A stretch of 35,274 bases of DNA from Propionibacteriaceae bacterium UBA6122. Lineage in GTDB: Bacteria > Actinomycetota > Actinomycetes > Propionibacteriales > Propionibacteriaceae. Numbering within the stretch: the first letter of the stretch is position 1; each line of letters begins with the position of its first letter. Below are positions 23,136 through 30,233 of the stretch, piece after piece. The notes below the pieces were generated by a model. That model was not told the DNA's origin and ran no database searches. It saw nothing but the letters and a program-made list of their open reading frames with translations. The position numbers were made by a program, and so were the translations under genes. Where the stretch lies: NCBI GenBank assembly GCA_002428365.1, contig DIVW01000018.1, positions 1-35,274 of the forward strand. The letters are read 5' to 3'.

Positions 23136-24167
23136 GTGAGTACCCGTCCGTTCTTCGCCGCGCGTTTGGAGGAGTTCATCGATCGGCGGATCGAAGCGCT
23201 GCTGCGAGCCATCGGTTGGCGAGAGCAGGTGATTAGCTACACCGGCTACGGCAGCACCTCGAGCATTCGGGTGCTCGGACGAGTGATTCTGGTGCCCAAG
23301 CGGGCGCGCACCGGCCTGGGCAAAGCCACCGAGGAAATGATTCGCCGTCGCGGCTTCCGCAACTTCTTCAGCACCGCCTGTGTACGCGCTCCCTTCACCG
23401 TCCAGGTCGGCGAACTGCGGGTCGCTGGCATCACCGATCGCGGTGGCTACATCGACGAGCGCATCCGTGATCACAACTTGGCCGCTGGCTGGCAGCAGGT
23501 TGAGGTGCGCAGCGCCGGCTCGGAGTCCACCCTCGCCGACGTGCAGGTAGTCGGCCACGACGTGACTTTCGGAGTGGTGTCCGACATCGACGACACGATC
23601 ATCACCACCTTCCTGCCCCGGCCCATGATTGCCGCCTGGAACTCCTTCATCCGCGACGAGTCGGCCAGACAGGCCATCCCAGGAATGGCGCGGATGTACA
23701 ACTCCTTGCTGGCTCGCCATCCCGAGACACCAGTGATCTACATCTCGACCGGGGCCTGGAACACCCATGCATTTCTCTCCCGGTTTCTGAAGCGGCACGG
23801 CTTCCCCGTCGGGCCGATGTTGATGACCGACTGGGGCCCGACCAACACTGGCTGGTTCCGGTCCGGCTACGCCCACAAGGTTGAAGCCCTGCTGGAGTTG
23901 ACTCGTGACTTCCCCGGCATTTCCTGGTTGCTGGTCGGCGACGACGGCCAACACGATCCGGCGATCTACGCCGACTTCGCCCGGGTAGCCCCCGGCCACG
24001 TCCGAGCCATCGCCATTCGACAGCTCACCGCAGCCGAGCAGGTGTTGGCCCATGGCACCCCTGGGCTCATCGATCCCGACACCGCTGCAGCCGGGATTCC
24101 GCTGGTCACCGCCCCGGATGGACGTGGCCTGCTGGCCGCTCTAAATGGCCTGTCCCAGCTCGACTGA
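23136..24167 (+). CDS. App1/DUF2183-family phosphatase domain protein
   Basis: A 343-residue protein with an N-terminal beta-rich region (about 30-145) and a C-terminal HAD-like DUF2183 domain. The catalytic motif is SDIDDTI, with the DxDxT pattern at residues 150-154. The second and third HAD motifs appear as VIYISTGAWN and as LLVGDDGQHDP. Yeast App1, with the same domain, is a phosphatidate phosphatase; the bacterial substrate is unknown but a phospholipid is possible. GTG 23136 follows TAGGGT by 8 nt. The upstream open frame overlaps the divergent gene and is rejected. parC follows 32 nt later. Confidence 0.87.
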   Translation: MSTRPFFAARLEEFIDRRIEALLRAIGWREQVISYTGYGSTSSIRVLGRVILVPKRARTGLGKATEEMIRRRGFRNFFSTACVRAPFTVQVGELRVAGITDRGGYIDERIRDHNLAAGWQQVEVRSAGSESTLADVQVVGHDVTFGVVSDIDDTIITTFLPRPMIAAWNSFIRDESARQAIPGMARMYNSLLARHPETPVIYISTGAWNTHAFLSRFLKRHGFPVGPMLMTDWGPTNTGWFRSGYAHKVEALLELTRDFPGISWLLVGDDGQHDPAIYADFARVAPGHVRAIAIRQLTAAEQVLAHGTPGLIDPDTAAAGIPLVTAPDGRGLLAALNGLSQLD

Positions 24168-24199
24168 AACCAACACCAAGAAAGGCCTGCGCACGCACG

Positions 24200-26647
24200 A
24201 TGGTTGCCAAACCGCCTCCGGTTGAGGACGATTTCGCCGAGCGAATCGTCGATGTTGACGTCTCCTCCGAGATGGAAACCAGCTTCCTCGAGTACGCCTA
24301 CTCGGTCATCTACTCTCGCGCCCTTCCTGATGCTCGCGACGGCCTCAAACCCGTCCAACGCCGCATCCTCTACGGGATGGACCAGATGCGCATCCGCCCG
24401 GACGCCTCCCATGTGAAGTGCTCCCGAGTGGTCGGCCAGGTCATGGGCCTTTACCACCCCCACGGCGACTCGGCGATCTATGAGGCCTTGGTGCGCCTGG
24501 GCCAGACCTGGTCGATGCGACTGCCGACTGTCGATGGCCACGGCAACTTCGGCTCGCTCGACTCTGGCCCCGCCGCGATGCGCTACACCGAGTGCCGGAT
24601 GGCACCAGCTGCGGTCGCCATGACCGCTGACATCGAATCCGACACAGTCGACTTCCGGCCAAACTACGACGGCAAGGAGTCCGAACCGATAGTGCTGCCG
24701 GCAGCGTTTCCCAACCTGCTGGTCAACGGCAGCACCGGAATCGCCGTTGGTATGGCCACCAACATCCCGCCGCACAACCTGGTGGAAGTCGTCCACGCCC
24801 TGAAGCATCTGCTGAAGCATCCGGACGCCGACAGCGAGGAGCTGATGCGCTTTGTACCCGGCCCGGACTTTCCCACCGGGGGCAAGATCATCGGCCTCGA
24901 CGGCGTTCGCGACGCCTACCTGACCGGACGCGGCCAGTTCAAGGTGCGCTCCTCGGCCCGGATCGAACAGGTAAGCCCCCGTCGCAAGGGCATTGTGGTC
25001 ACCGAACTGCCCTACCAGATCGGTCCGGAGCGGATCATCGAGCAGGTGAAAACCCTGGTCACCAACAAGAAGTTGACCGGGATCGCCGACATCAAAGACC
25101 TCACCGACCTCGCCAATGGCACCAGGCTGGTGATCGAGGTCAAGAACGGCATCAACCCCGAAGCCCTGCTGGAGGAGTTGTTCCGCCTGACCAAGCTGGA
25201 GGATTCCTTCTCCTCCAACAACGTCGCGCTCGTCGATGGCCAACCTTCCACCCTCGGGCTGCGGGCGATGCTGACGGTGTACCTGGATCACCGCCTGCAG
25301 GTGATCCGGCGACGCTCGGCTTACCTACTCGGCCGGGCCAAGGACCGTCTCCACCTGGTCGAGGGATTGCTGTTGGCGATTGTCGACATCGATGACGTCA
25401 TTGCGATCATCCGATCCTCTGACGATGCCGCCCAGGCAAGGGTGCGCCTGATGGAAGCCTTCGAACTCAGCGAGACCCAGACCAACTACATCCTCGACAT
25501 GCAGCTACGTCGACTGACCAAGTTCAGCCGGATCGACCTGGAGGCCGAGCGGGACAAGCTCTGGCAGACCATCTCCGACCTACAGGCGATCCTGGATTCC
25601 GATGAGCGGCTTCGGGAGGTCACCGCGACCGAACTCGACGAAGTCGCTCGTACCCACGGCACGCCTCGTCGTACCGTGCTGTTGGCCTCGGCAGGCAATC
25701 AGGTGACCGCAGCCAAGACCGCTGCCGCCCTCGAGATTGCCGACGACCCCTGCTGGTTGATGCTCTCCTCGGCCGGCCTGCTCGCGCGCACCGACAATGA
25801 CGATCCGCTGCCCAGTTCCGGGCCACGGGCCGTCCACGATGTGATCGTCTCTGCGGTGCGCACCACTGCTCGCGGCGACTTCTGCGCCTTCACCAACACC
25901 GGGCGCCTACTGCGCGGGCACGCCATCGAGGTGCCCTCGGTTCCAGTCACCGCATCGGCCCCCAATCTGCAGGGCGGATCACCGGCCACTGAACTGCTCC
26001 CCTTGGAGCCTGGCGAACGAATTCTCGGGTTGGGCACCTTGAATGGGTCCACCTTCGGCTGGGCCCTAGGCACCAAACGCGGTGTGGTCAAGCGGGTCAA
26101 CCCCGAGGTGTTGGCCAAGGACGCTTGGGAGATCATCCGCCTCGAGGACGGCGACGAGGTGGTCGGAGCCGTCGAACTCGCCCACGACCTGGTTTCGCTG
26201 GTGTTCATCACCAGCGATGCCCAGTTGCTTCACTTCCCAGCCGCCGGGGTGCGCCCGCAAGGTCGCTCCGGTGGCGGCATGGCCGGGGTGAAGCTGGCCG
26301 GGCAGGCGCAGGTGCTGTTCTTCGGCGCTACCCCAACGGCGGACTCCAGCGTGGTCACGGTCGCTGGCTCCTCAGCCGCGCTTCCCGGAACCGATGCCGG
26401 CAGCATCAAGCTCACACCGTTGGCCGAATACCCCACCAAGGGGCGGGCCACTGGTGGCGTCCGCTGCCAACGTTTGTTGAAGGGCGAAGACGTGCTGCTG
26501 TTGGCCTGGGCTGGCCCCGACCCGGCGATTGCCGCGGCCGCCAGCGGCTCCCCCATCGAGTTGCCGCCGCTGGACCCCCGGCGGGACGGCTCTGGGATCT
26601 CGATTGGTCAGCCGGTGGCAGCCGTCGGATCGCGCTACCACGCCTGA
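24200..26647 (+). CDS. parC: DNA topoisomerase IV subunit A
   Basis: An 815-residue type IIA topoisomerase A subunit that cuts and rejoins DNA to separate daughter chromosomes. The catalytic tyrosine is Tyr129 in AAMRYTECRM. The quinolone region reads HPHGDSAIYEAL, keeping the serine and glutamate of susceptible enzymes. The C-terminal domain (from about 500) has degenerate propeller repeats and no GyrA-box, so it is ParC and not GyrA. parE lies nearby on the other strand, which supports this. ATG 24200 has only a distant AAAGG; the exact start is moderately certain. It may be co-transcribed with the App1-type gene. Confidence 0.95.
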   Translation: MVAKPPPVEDDFAERIVDVDVSSEMETSFLEYAYSVIYSRALPDARDGLKPVQRRILYGMDQMRIRPDASHVKCSRVVGQVMGLYHPHGDSAIYEALVRLGQTWSMRLPTVDGHGNFGSLDSGPAAMRYTECRMAPAAVAMTADIESDTVDFRPNYDGKESEPIVLPAAFPNLLVNGSTGIAVGMATNIPPHNLVEVVHALKHLLKHPDADSEELMRFVPGPDFPTGGKIIGLDGVRDAYLTGRGQFKVRSSARIEQVSPRRKGIVVTELPYQIGPERIIEQVKTLVTNKKLTGIADIKDLTDLANGTRLVIEVKNGINPEALLEELFRLTKLEDSFSSNNVALVDGQPSTLGLRAMLTVYLDHRLQVIRRRSAYLLGRAKDRLHLVEGLLLAIVDIDDVIAIIRSSDDAAQARVRLMEAFELSETQTNYILDMQLRRLTKFSRIDLEAERDKLWQTISDLQAILDSDERLREVTATELDEVARTHGTPRRTVLLASAGNQVTAAKTAAALEIADDPCWLMLSSAGLLARTDNDDPLPSSGPRAVHDVIVSAVRTTARGDFCAFTNTGRLLRGHAIEVPSVPVTASAPNLQGGSPATELLPLEPGERILGLGTLNGSTFGWALGTKRGVVKRVNPEVLAKDAWEIIRLEDGDEVVGAVELAHDLVSLVFITSDAQLLHFPAAGVRPQGRSGGGMAGVKLAGQAQVLFFGATPTADSSVVTVAGSSAALPGTDAGSIKLTPLAEYPTKGRATGGVRCQRLLKGEDVLLLAWAGPDPAIAAAASGSPIELPPLDPRRDGSGISIGQPVAAVGSRYHA

Positions 26648-26679
26648 GGTTGCGGTCTGCGGCCCCGTCCGGTGCCAGT

Positions 26680-26685
26680 TAGGGT
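26680..26685 (+). promoter_or_regulatory. Putative -10 of a leaderless promoter for the carbonic anhydrase gene
   Basis: TAGGGT is followed after 6 nt (GATCGC) by ATG 26692, with no Shine-Dalgarno. It lies in the 44-nt gap after parC. Confidence 0.55.
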
Positions 26686-26691
26686 GATCGC

Positions 26692-27186
26692 ATGCACGAG
26701 GGTTTCGACGATCTCCTAGCCGCCAACCAGCGCTACGCCAACTCTGCGCCACGCAACTTCGACGGCTACGCCCACGCTGGCGTTGCCGTGGTCACCTGCA
26801 TGGACTCGCGGCTGCAGCCACTGGAAATGATTGGGCTGTTTCTCGGCGAGGCGAAGATCCTGCGCACGCCCGGCGGTCACGTCACCGCTGATGCTTTGGC
26901 TGGCTGCGTCTTGGCGGTGAACCTGCTCCAAGTGGATCGGGTGCTGATCATCGCTCACACTCGCTGTGCCATGGCCACCGCAGCCGAAGACGAGATCCGT
27001 CGCCAGGTCGGGGTGGCCGCTGGCGCCGACGCCTCGGCGTACACCTTCGATGCTGATCCCAACCAGCTTGAGCGTCTGCGCGCCGATGTGGCCGCGGTTG
27101 CCAGCCATGCGCTGATCGGCGGACGGGCCAAGGTGGGCGGGTTCCTCTATGACGTCGACACCGGCCTGCTACAGCAGATCTGCTGA
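26692..27186 (+). CDS. Beta-class carbonic anhydrase
   Basis: A 164-residue beta-carbonic anhydrase, interconverting CO2 and bicarbonate. Zinc ligands are Cys36 (in CMDSR, with the Asp38-Arg40 dyad), His89 and Cys92 (in AHTRCAM). The segment RTPGGHVTADAL at 58-69 is typical. The usual HTDCG motif reads HTRCA here, a mild deviation that leaves the ligands intact. It is short, like the compact actinobacterial members. It appears to have its own leaderless promoter and ends 8 nt from the convergent parE. Confidence 0.92.
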   Translation: MHEGFDDLLAANQRYANSAPRNFDGYAHAGVAVVTCMDSRLQPLEMIGLFLGEAKILRTPGGHVTADALAGCVLAVNLLQVDRVLIIAHTRCAMATAAEDEIRRQVGVAAGADASAYTFDADPNQLERLRADVAAVASHALIGGRAKVGGFLYDVDTGLLQQIC

Positions 27187-27194
27187 CTCGCCAG

Positions 27195-29267
27195 CTAGGC
27201 GTCGATGCGTTCGGCATCCAGGCTGTAAGCACCTTCGATGATGAAATCCTTACGTGGGCCAACATCGTTGCCCATCAACTTCTCAAAGGTCGTCTCGGCG
27301 GCAGCAGCATCGTCCACCGTGATTCGGCGCAAGGTGCGATGCCGCGGATTCATCGTGGTATCGGCCAACTGATCGGCGTCCATCTCCCCCAGCCCCTTGT
27401 AACGCTGCGGCTCCTTGAACGCTTGCCCCCGCTTGGTCAACTCAGCCAGTTTGCGGCGGTATTCGGCCTCGTTGTAGGTGTAGATGTACTTCTCCTGGCC
27501 CTTCTTCGGGTTGATCAGCTCGAACCGGTGTAGTGGCGGCACCGCGCTGTAGATCCGACCTGCCTCCACCATCGGACGCATGTACTTGAAGAAGAGCGTG
27601 GCCAGCAGGGTGCGAATGTGGGCACCGTCGGAGTCGGCATCGGCCATGAAGACGATCTTGGAGTAGCGGGCCGCGTCGAGGTCGAAGGTGCGGCCCGAAC
27701 CGGCCCCAACCACCTGGATGATTGATGCGCACTCTGCGTTTTTCAACATGTCGCCAACTGAGGCCTTCTGCACATTCAGGATCTTCCCCCGGATCGGCAG
27801 CAGCGCCTGGAACTCCGAATTCCTGGCCAGTTTGGCGGTGCCCAGCGCCGAGTTGCCCTCCACAATGAACAGCTCCGTGCGATCCAGGTCAGTGCTGCGG
27901 CAGTCGGCGAGCTTGGCGGGCAGCGTGGAGGACTCCAAGGCGTTCTTGCGGCGTTGGGCGTCCTTGTGGGCGCGGGCTTGGACCCGGGTACGGGAGGCCG
28001 CCACCACCTTCTCCATCAGCGAACGGGCCTGGGTGCGGATGGCGGCCTTGTTTGAAGTGAGGAAGTCGCCGAGTTCGCGTTCGACCACCTTGGCAACCAG
28101 GCGCGTCACCGGCGGCGTACCGAGCACCTCCTTGGTCTGGCCCTCGAACTGCGGCTCGGCCAAGCGCACCGTGACTACTGCGGTGAGGCCTTCCATCACG
28201 TCGTCCTTGGTGACCTCTTCGTTGGCCTTCAGCAGCCGAGTGCCTTCAAGTCCGCGGCCGAAACCCCTGGTCAAGCCGCGTTCGAAGCCTGAGACGTGAG
28301 TGCCGCCCTTAGGCGTGGCAATGATGTTTACGAACGAAGACACATGGGTGTCGTAGCCACCGTTCCAGCGCAGGGCGATGTCGATCTCCAGTTCGCGCTC
28401 AACATCGGTGGGCGTCATCGCACCGTTGTCGTCAAGCATTGGCACGGTTTCAGTGAAGGCGTCCGAGCCACGCAGCCGGATCACCTCGGTCACGGGGGTG
28501 CCACTGGACAGGTAGTCGCAGAACTCGCTGATGCCCCCCTCATGCTTGAACACCTCTTCGGTGACCTCATCGGTGCGCGCGTCGGTGACGGCCAACTCCA
28601 AGCCGGGTACCAGGAAGCTGGTCTGCCGAGCCCGTCCCAGCAGTTGATTCAGCGAGAGTTCCGCACCGGGCAGGAAGATCTGCCGATCCGGCCAATAGCG
28701 GATCCGAGTACCAGTGGCGCCCTTGGCGACCTTGCCGACCTTGCGCAGCGCGTTTCCGGGCTCGAAAGGAACTTCGGGGCCTTCACCATCGAAGACGCCG
28801 GGCACACCACGCCGAAAGCTCATCGCATGAGTGAAGCCGTTGCGGTCGACCTCCACGTCCAGCCGGGCTGACAGCGCGTTCACCACCGAGGCGCCCACCC
28901 CATGCAGGCCACCGGTGGCGTTGTAGGAGCCGGCGCCGAACTTGCCGCCGGCGTGCAGTTTGGTGAAAACCACCTCAACCCCGGTGAGCTTGGTGCGCGG
29001 TTCGATGTCTACCGGAATGCCGCGGGCAACGTCGATCACGCTGATGGAGGCGTCCGGATTGAGCCGAACCACGATCCGATTCCCATAGCCGGCCAGCGCC
29101 TCGTCGACCGAGTTGTCGATGATCTCCCACAGACAGTGCATCAAGCCGCGAGTGTCGGTGGACCCGATGTACATCGCCGGGCGTTTGCGGACGGCCTCCA
29201 GCCCTTCCAGCACCAGCAGGTGCCGCGCCTCGTAGTCTCTGCCCTCGCCAGCTTTAGTCGTGCTCAC
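27195..29267 (-). CDS. parE: DNA topoisomerase IV subunit B
   Basis: A 690-residue type IIA topoisomerase B subunit. It has a GHKL ATPase (EIIDNSVDEAL, then GGLHGVGASVVNALS), a transducer domain and a TOPRIM domain (VEGNSALG, later ADADSDGAHIRTL), ending with the typical QRYKGLGEMDADQL region. Two unusual residues stand out. The ATP-site motif usually DxGxG reads DVARG (residues 79-83). The TOPRIM motif usually EGDSA reads EGNSA (Asn472). The start is GTG 29267: TAATCT lies 7 nt upstream, and the open frame beyond it is not family-like. The ALGTAKLAR and QVVGAGSGRTFD segments match actinobacterial ParE better than GyrB. It is convergent with the carbonic anhydrase gene. Confidence 0.95.
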   Translation of the reverse strand: MSTTKAGEGRDYEARHLLVLEGLEAVRKRPAMYIGSTDTRGLMHCLWEIIDNSVDEALAGYGNRIVVRLNPDASISVIDVARGIPVDIEPRTKLTGVEVVFTKLHAGGKFGAGSYNATGGLHGVGASVVNALSARLDVEVDRNGFTHAMSFRRGVPGVFDGEGPEVPFEPGNALRKVGKVAKGATGTRIRYWPDRQIFLPGAELSLNQLLGRARQTSFLVPGLELAVTDARTDEVTEEVFKHEGGISEFCDYLSSGTPVTEVIRLRGSDAFTETVPMLDDNGAMTPTDVERELEIDIALRWNGGYDTHVSSFVNIIATPKGGTHVSGFERGLTRGFGRGLEGTRLLKANEEVTKDDVMEGLTAVVTVRLAEPQFEGQTKEVLGTPPVTRLVAKVVERELGDFLTSNKAAIRTQARSLMEKVVAASRTRVQARAHKDAQRRKNALESSTLPAKLADCRSTDLDRTELFIVEGNSALGTAKLARNSEFQALLPIRGKILNVQKASVGDMLKNAECASIIQVVGAGSGRTFDLDAARYSKIVFMADADSDGAHIRTLLATLFFKYMRPMVEAGRIYSAVPPLHRFELINPKKGQEKYIYTYNEAEYRRKLAELTKRGQAFKEPQRYKGLGEMDADQLADTTMNPRHRTLRRITVDDAAAAETTFEKLMGNDVGPRKDFIIEGAYSLDAERIDA

Positions 29268-29274
29268 GTCCGGC

Positions 29275-29280
29275 AGATTA
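29275..29280 (-). promoter_or_regulatory. Putative -10 of a leaderless promoter for parE
   Basis: TAATCT on the minus strand, a good -10 match, lies 7 nt before GTG 29267. There is no Shine-Dalgarno. Confidence 0.55.
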
Positions 29281-29436
29281 TCTCGGCGACGTAACAGTTC
29301 TGCGTATTCCAGTAACGGTGTCGGGGCTTGTTGCCCGGACTTTGCCCATGGATGCCTACACTGAAGGTGGCCAGGGAACATCGGAGCAACCGCAGACGTT
29401 GTCACCCATGCCGAGCACTCTTGTTGAGTGAGAAAG

Positions 29437-29443
29437 TGAGGAA
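29437..29443 (+). promoter_or_regulatory. Ribosome binding site of the DUF7455 gene
   Basis: GAGGAAG ends 4 nt before ATG 29448 and sets this start; the frame is open upstream to 29328 without support. A 5-bp hairpin (CACTC 29416-29420, GAGTG 29426-29430) lies just upstream. A -10-like TACACT is at 29357-29362. Confidence 0.5.
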
Positions 29444-29447
29444 GACC

Positions 29448-29639
29448 ATGAGCAGCACCTACGCCGAGCCCCTGACCTCAGCTGATCGTTGTGATCGCTG
29501 TGGCGCCCAGGCCTACCTGCGAGTAACCCTCACCACCGGCGGCGAGCTTCTTTTCTGCGGCCACCACGCCAATGAGCATTCCGCCAAGCTCAGCCAGGTC
29601 GCCCTGACCATCCAGGACGAGACGAACAAGCTGTCCTGA
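29448..29639 (+). CDS. DUF7455 family small zinc-ribbon-like protein
   Basis: A 63-residue protein conserved in actinobacteria next to parE and sigA; function unknown. It has a CDRC pair at about residues 15-18 and CGHH at about 37-40, a probable zinc-binding knuckle, with a short C-terminal helix after it. ATG 29448 has a GAGGAAG site. It is a monocistronic unit: divergent from parE and closed by a very strong terminator right after the stop. Confidence 0.87.
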   Translation: MSSTYAEPLTSADRCDRCGAQAYLRVTLTTGGELLFCGHHANEHSAKLSQVALTIQDETNKLS

Positions 29640-29652
29640 CCACCGACTCTCA

Positions 29653-29693
29653 CAGTGGGCCCCGGGGTAGCTTCCCCGGGGCCCACTGCTTTT
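29653..29693 (+). terminator. Strong intrinsic terminator after the DUF7455 gene
   Basis: A perfect 15-bp GC-rich stem (29653-29667 with 29674-29688) has a 6-nt loop, TAGCTT, followed by CTTTT. It is the strongest hairpin I see in the window. It separates the DUF7455 transcript from the macro-domain gene 19 nt downstream. Confidence 0.88.
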
Positions 29694-29699
29694 GGCTGG

Positions 29700-29705
29700 G
29701 ATACT
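29700..29705 (+). promoter_or_regulatory. Possible -10 of a leaderless promoter for the macro-domain gene
   Basis: GATACT lies exactly 6 nt before GTG 29712, just after the terminator T-tract. It keeps the A2 and T6 positions of a -10 but starts with G. No Shine-Dalgarno is visible. Confidence 0.35.
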
Positions 29706-29711
29706 GCTGGC

Positions 29712-30233
29712 GTGCAAACCATCGACGCCGTCCACGGCAACCTCACCACTGAGCACGCCGATGCACTGGTAAACGCCGCCAACTCCACCCTGCTTGGTGG
29801 TGGCGGCGTCGACGGCGCCTTGCACGCTGCCGCTGGCGGTGCCCTGCTGGCTGCCTGTCGCCAGGTTCGAGCCGAGCAATACCCCGCCGGACTACCGGTT
29901 GGCGAGGCGGTGGCGACCCCAGCCGGGTTGCTGCCCGCCAAGTGGGTCATCCACACCGTTGGGCCTAACCGGCACGCCGGACAAATCGATGAGGCCCTGC
30001 TGGCCGCGGCCTACACCAACTCCCTTAAGGTGGCCGTCGAGCTGGGCGTTAGCACTATCGCGTTTCCGGCTATTGGTGCCGGGGTCTACGGCTGGGACGC
30101 GGCCACCGCCGCCCGAGTGGCGGTGCTGGCCGTCGCCGGGCACCCCCGCACCGGCGTCGAGCGGGTCCGTTTCGTCCTGTTCAACGACACGCTCTACCAG
30201 GCGTTCCGCGACCAACTGGCGCGTCTGCCGTGA
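29712..30233 (+). CDS. Macro-domain protein (ADP-ribose / O-acetyl-ADP-ribose hydrolase type)
   Basis: A 173-residue stand-alone macro domain. The MacroD-type signature is clear: VNAANSTLLGGGGVDGALHAAAG (about residues 20-42, with the Asn-Asn and the glycine loop) and FPAIGAGVYGWD near 118-129. Such proteins remove ADP-ribose from proteins or nucleic acids, or deacetylate O-acetyl-ADP-ribose. GTG 29712 is the start that begins the family sequence; the open frame upstream runs through the terminator. Its stop overlaps the following peptidase start by 4 nt (GTGA). Confidence 0.92.
   Translation: MQTIDAVHGNLTTEHADALVNAANSTLLGGGGVDGALHAAAGGALLAACRQVRAEQYPAGLPVGEAVATPAGLLPAKWVIHTVGPNRHAGQIDEALLAAAYTNSLKVAVELGVSTIAFPAIGAGVYGWDAATAARVAVLAVAGHPRTGVERVRFVLFNDTLYQAFRDQLARLP

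Noticed and set aside
24452..24485. Quinolone-resistance substitution in ParC
   Set aside because: The segment reads HPHGDSAIYEAL, with the susceptible-type Ser and Glu both present.
23966..25291. 441-residue open frame on the minus strand over the App1-type and parC genes
   Set aside because: It is antisense to well-conserved coding sequence (parC N-terminus with catalytic Tyr) and its translation has no recognisable domain; a high-GC shadow frame.
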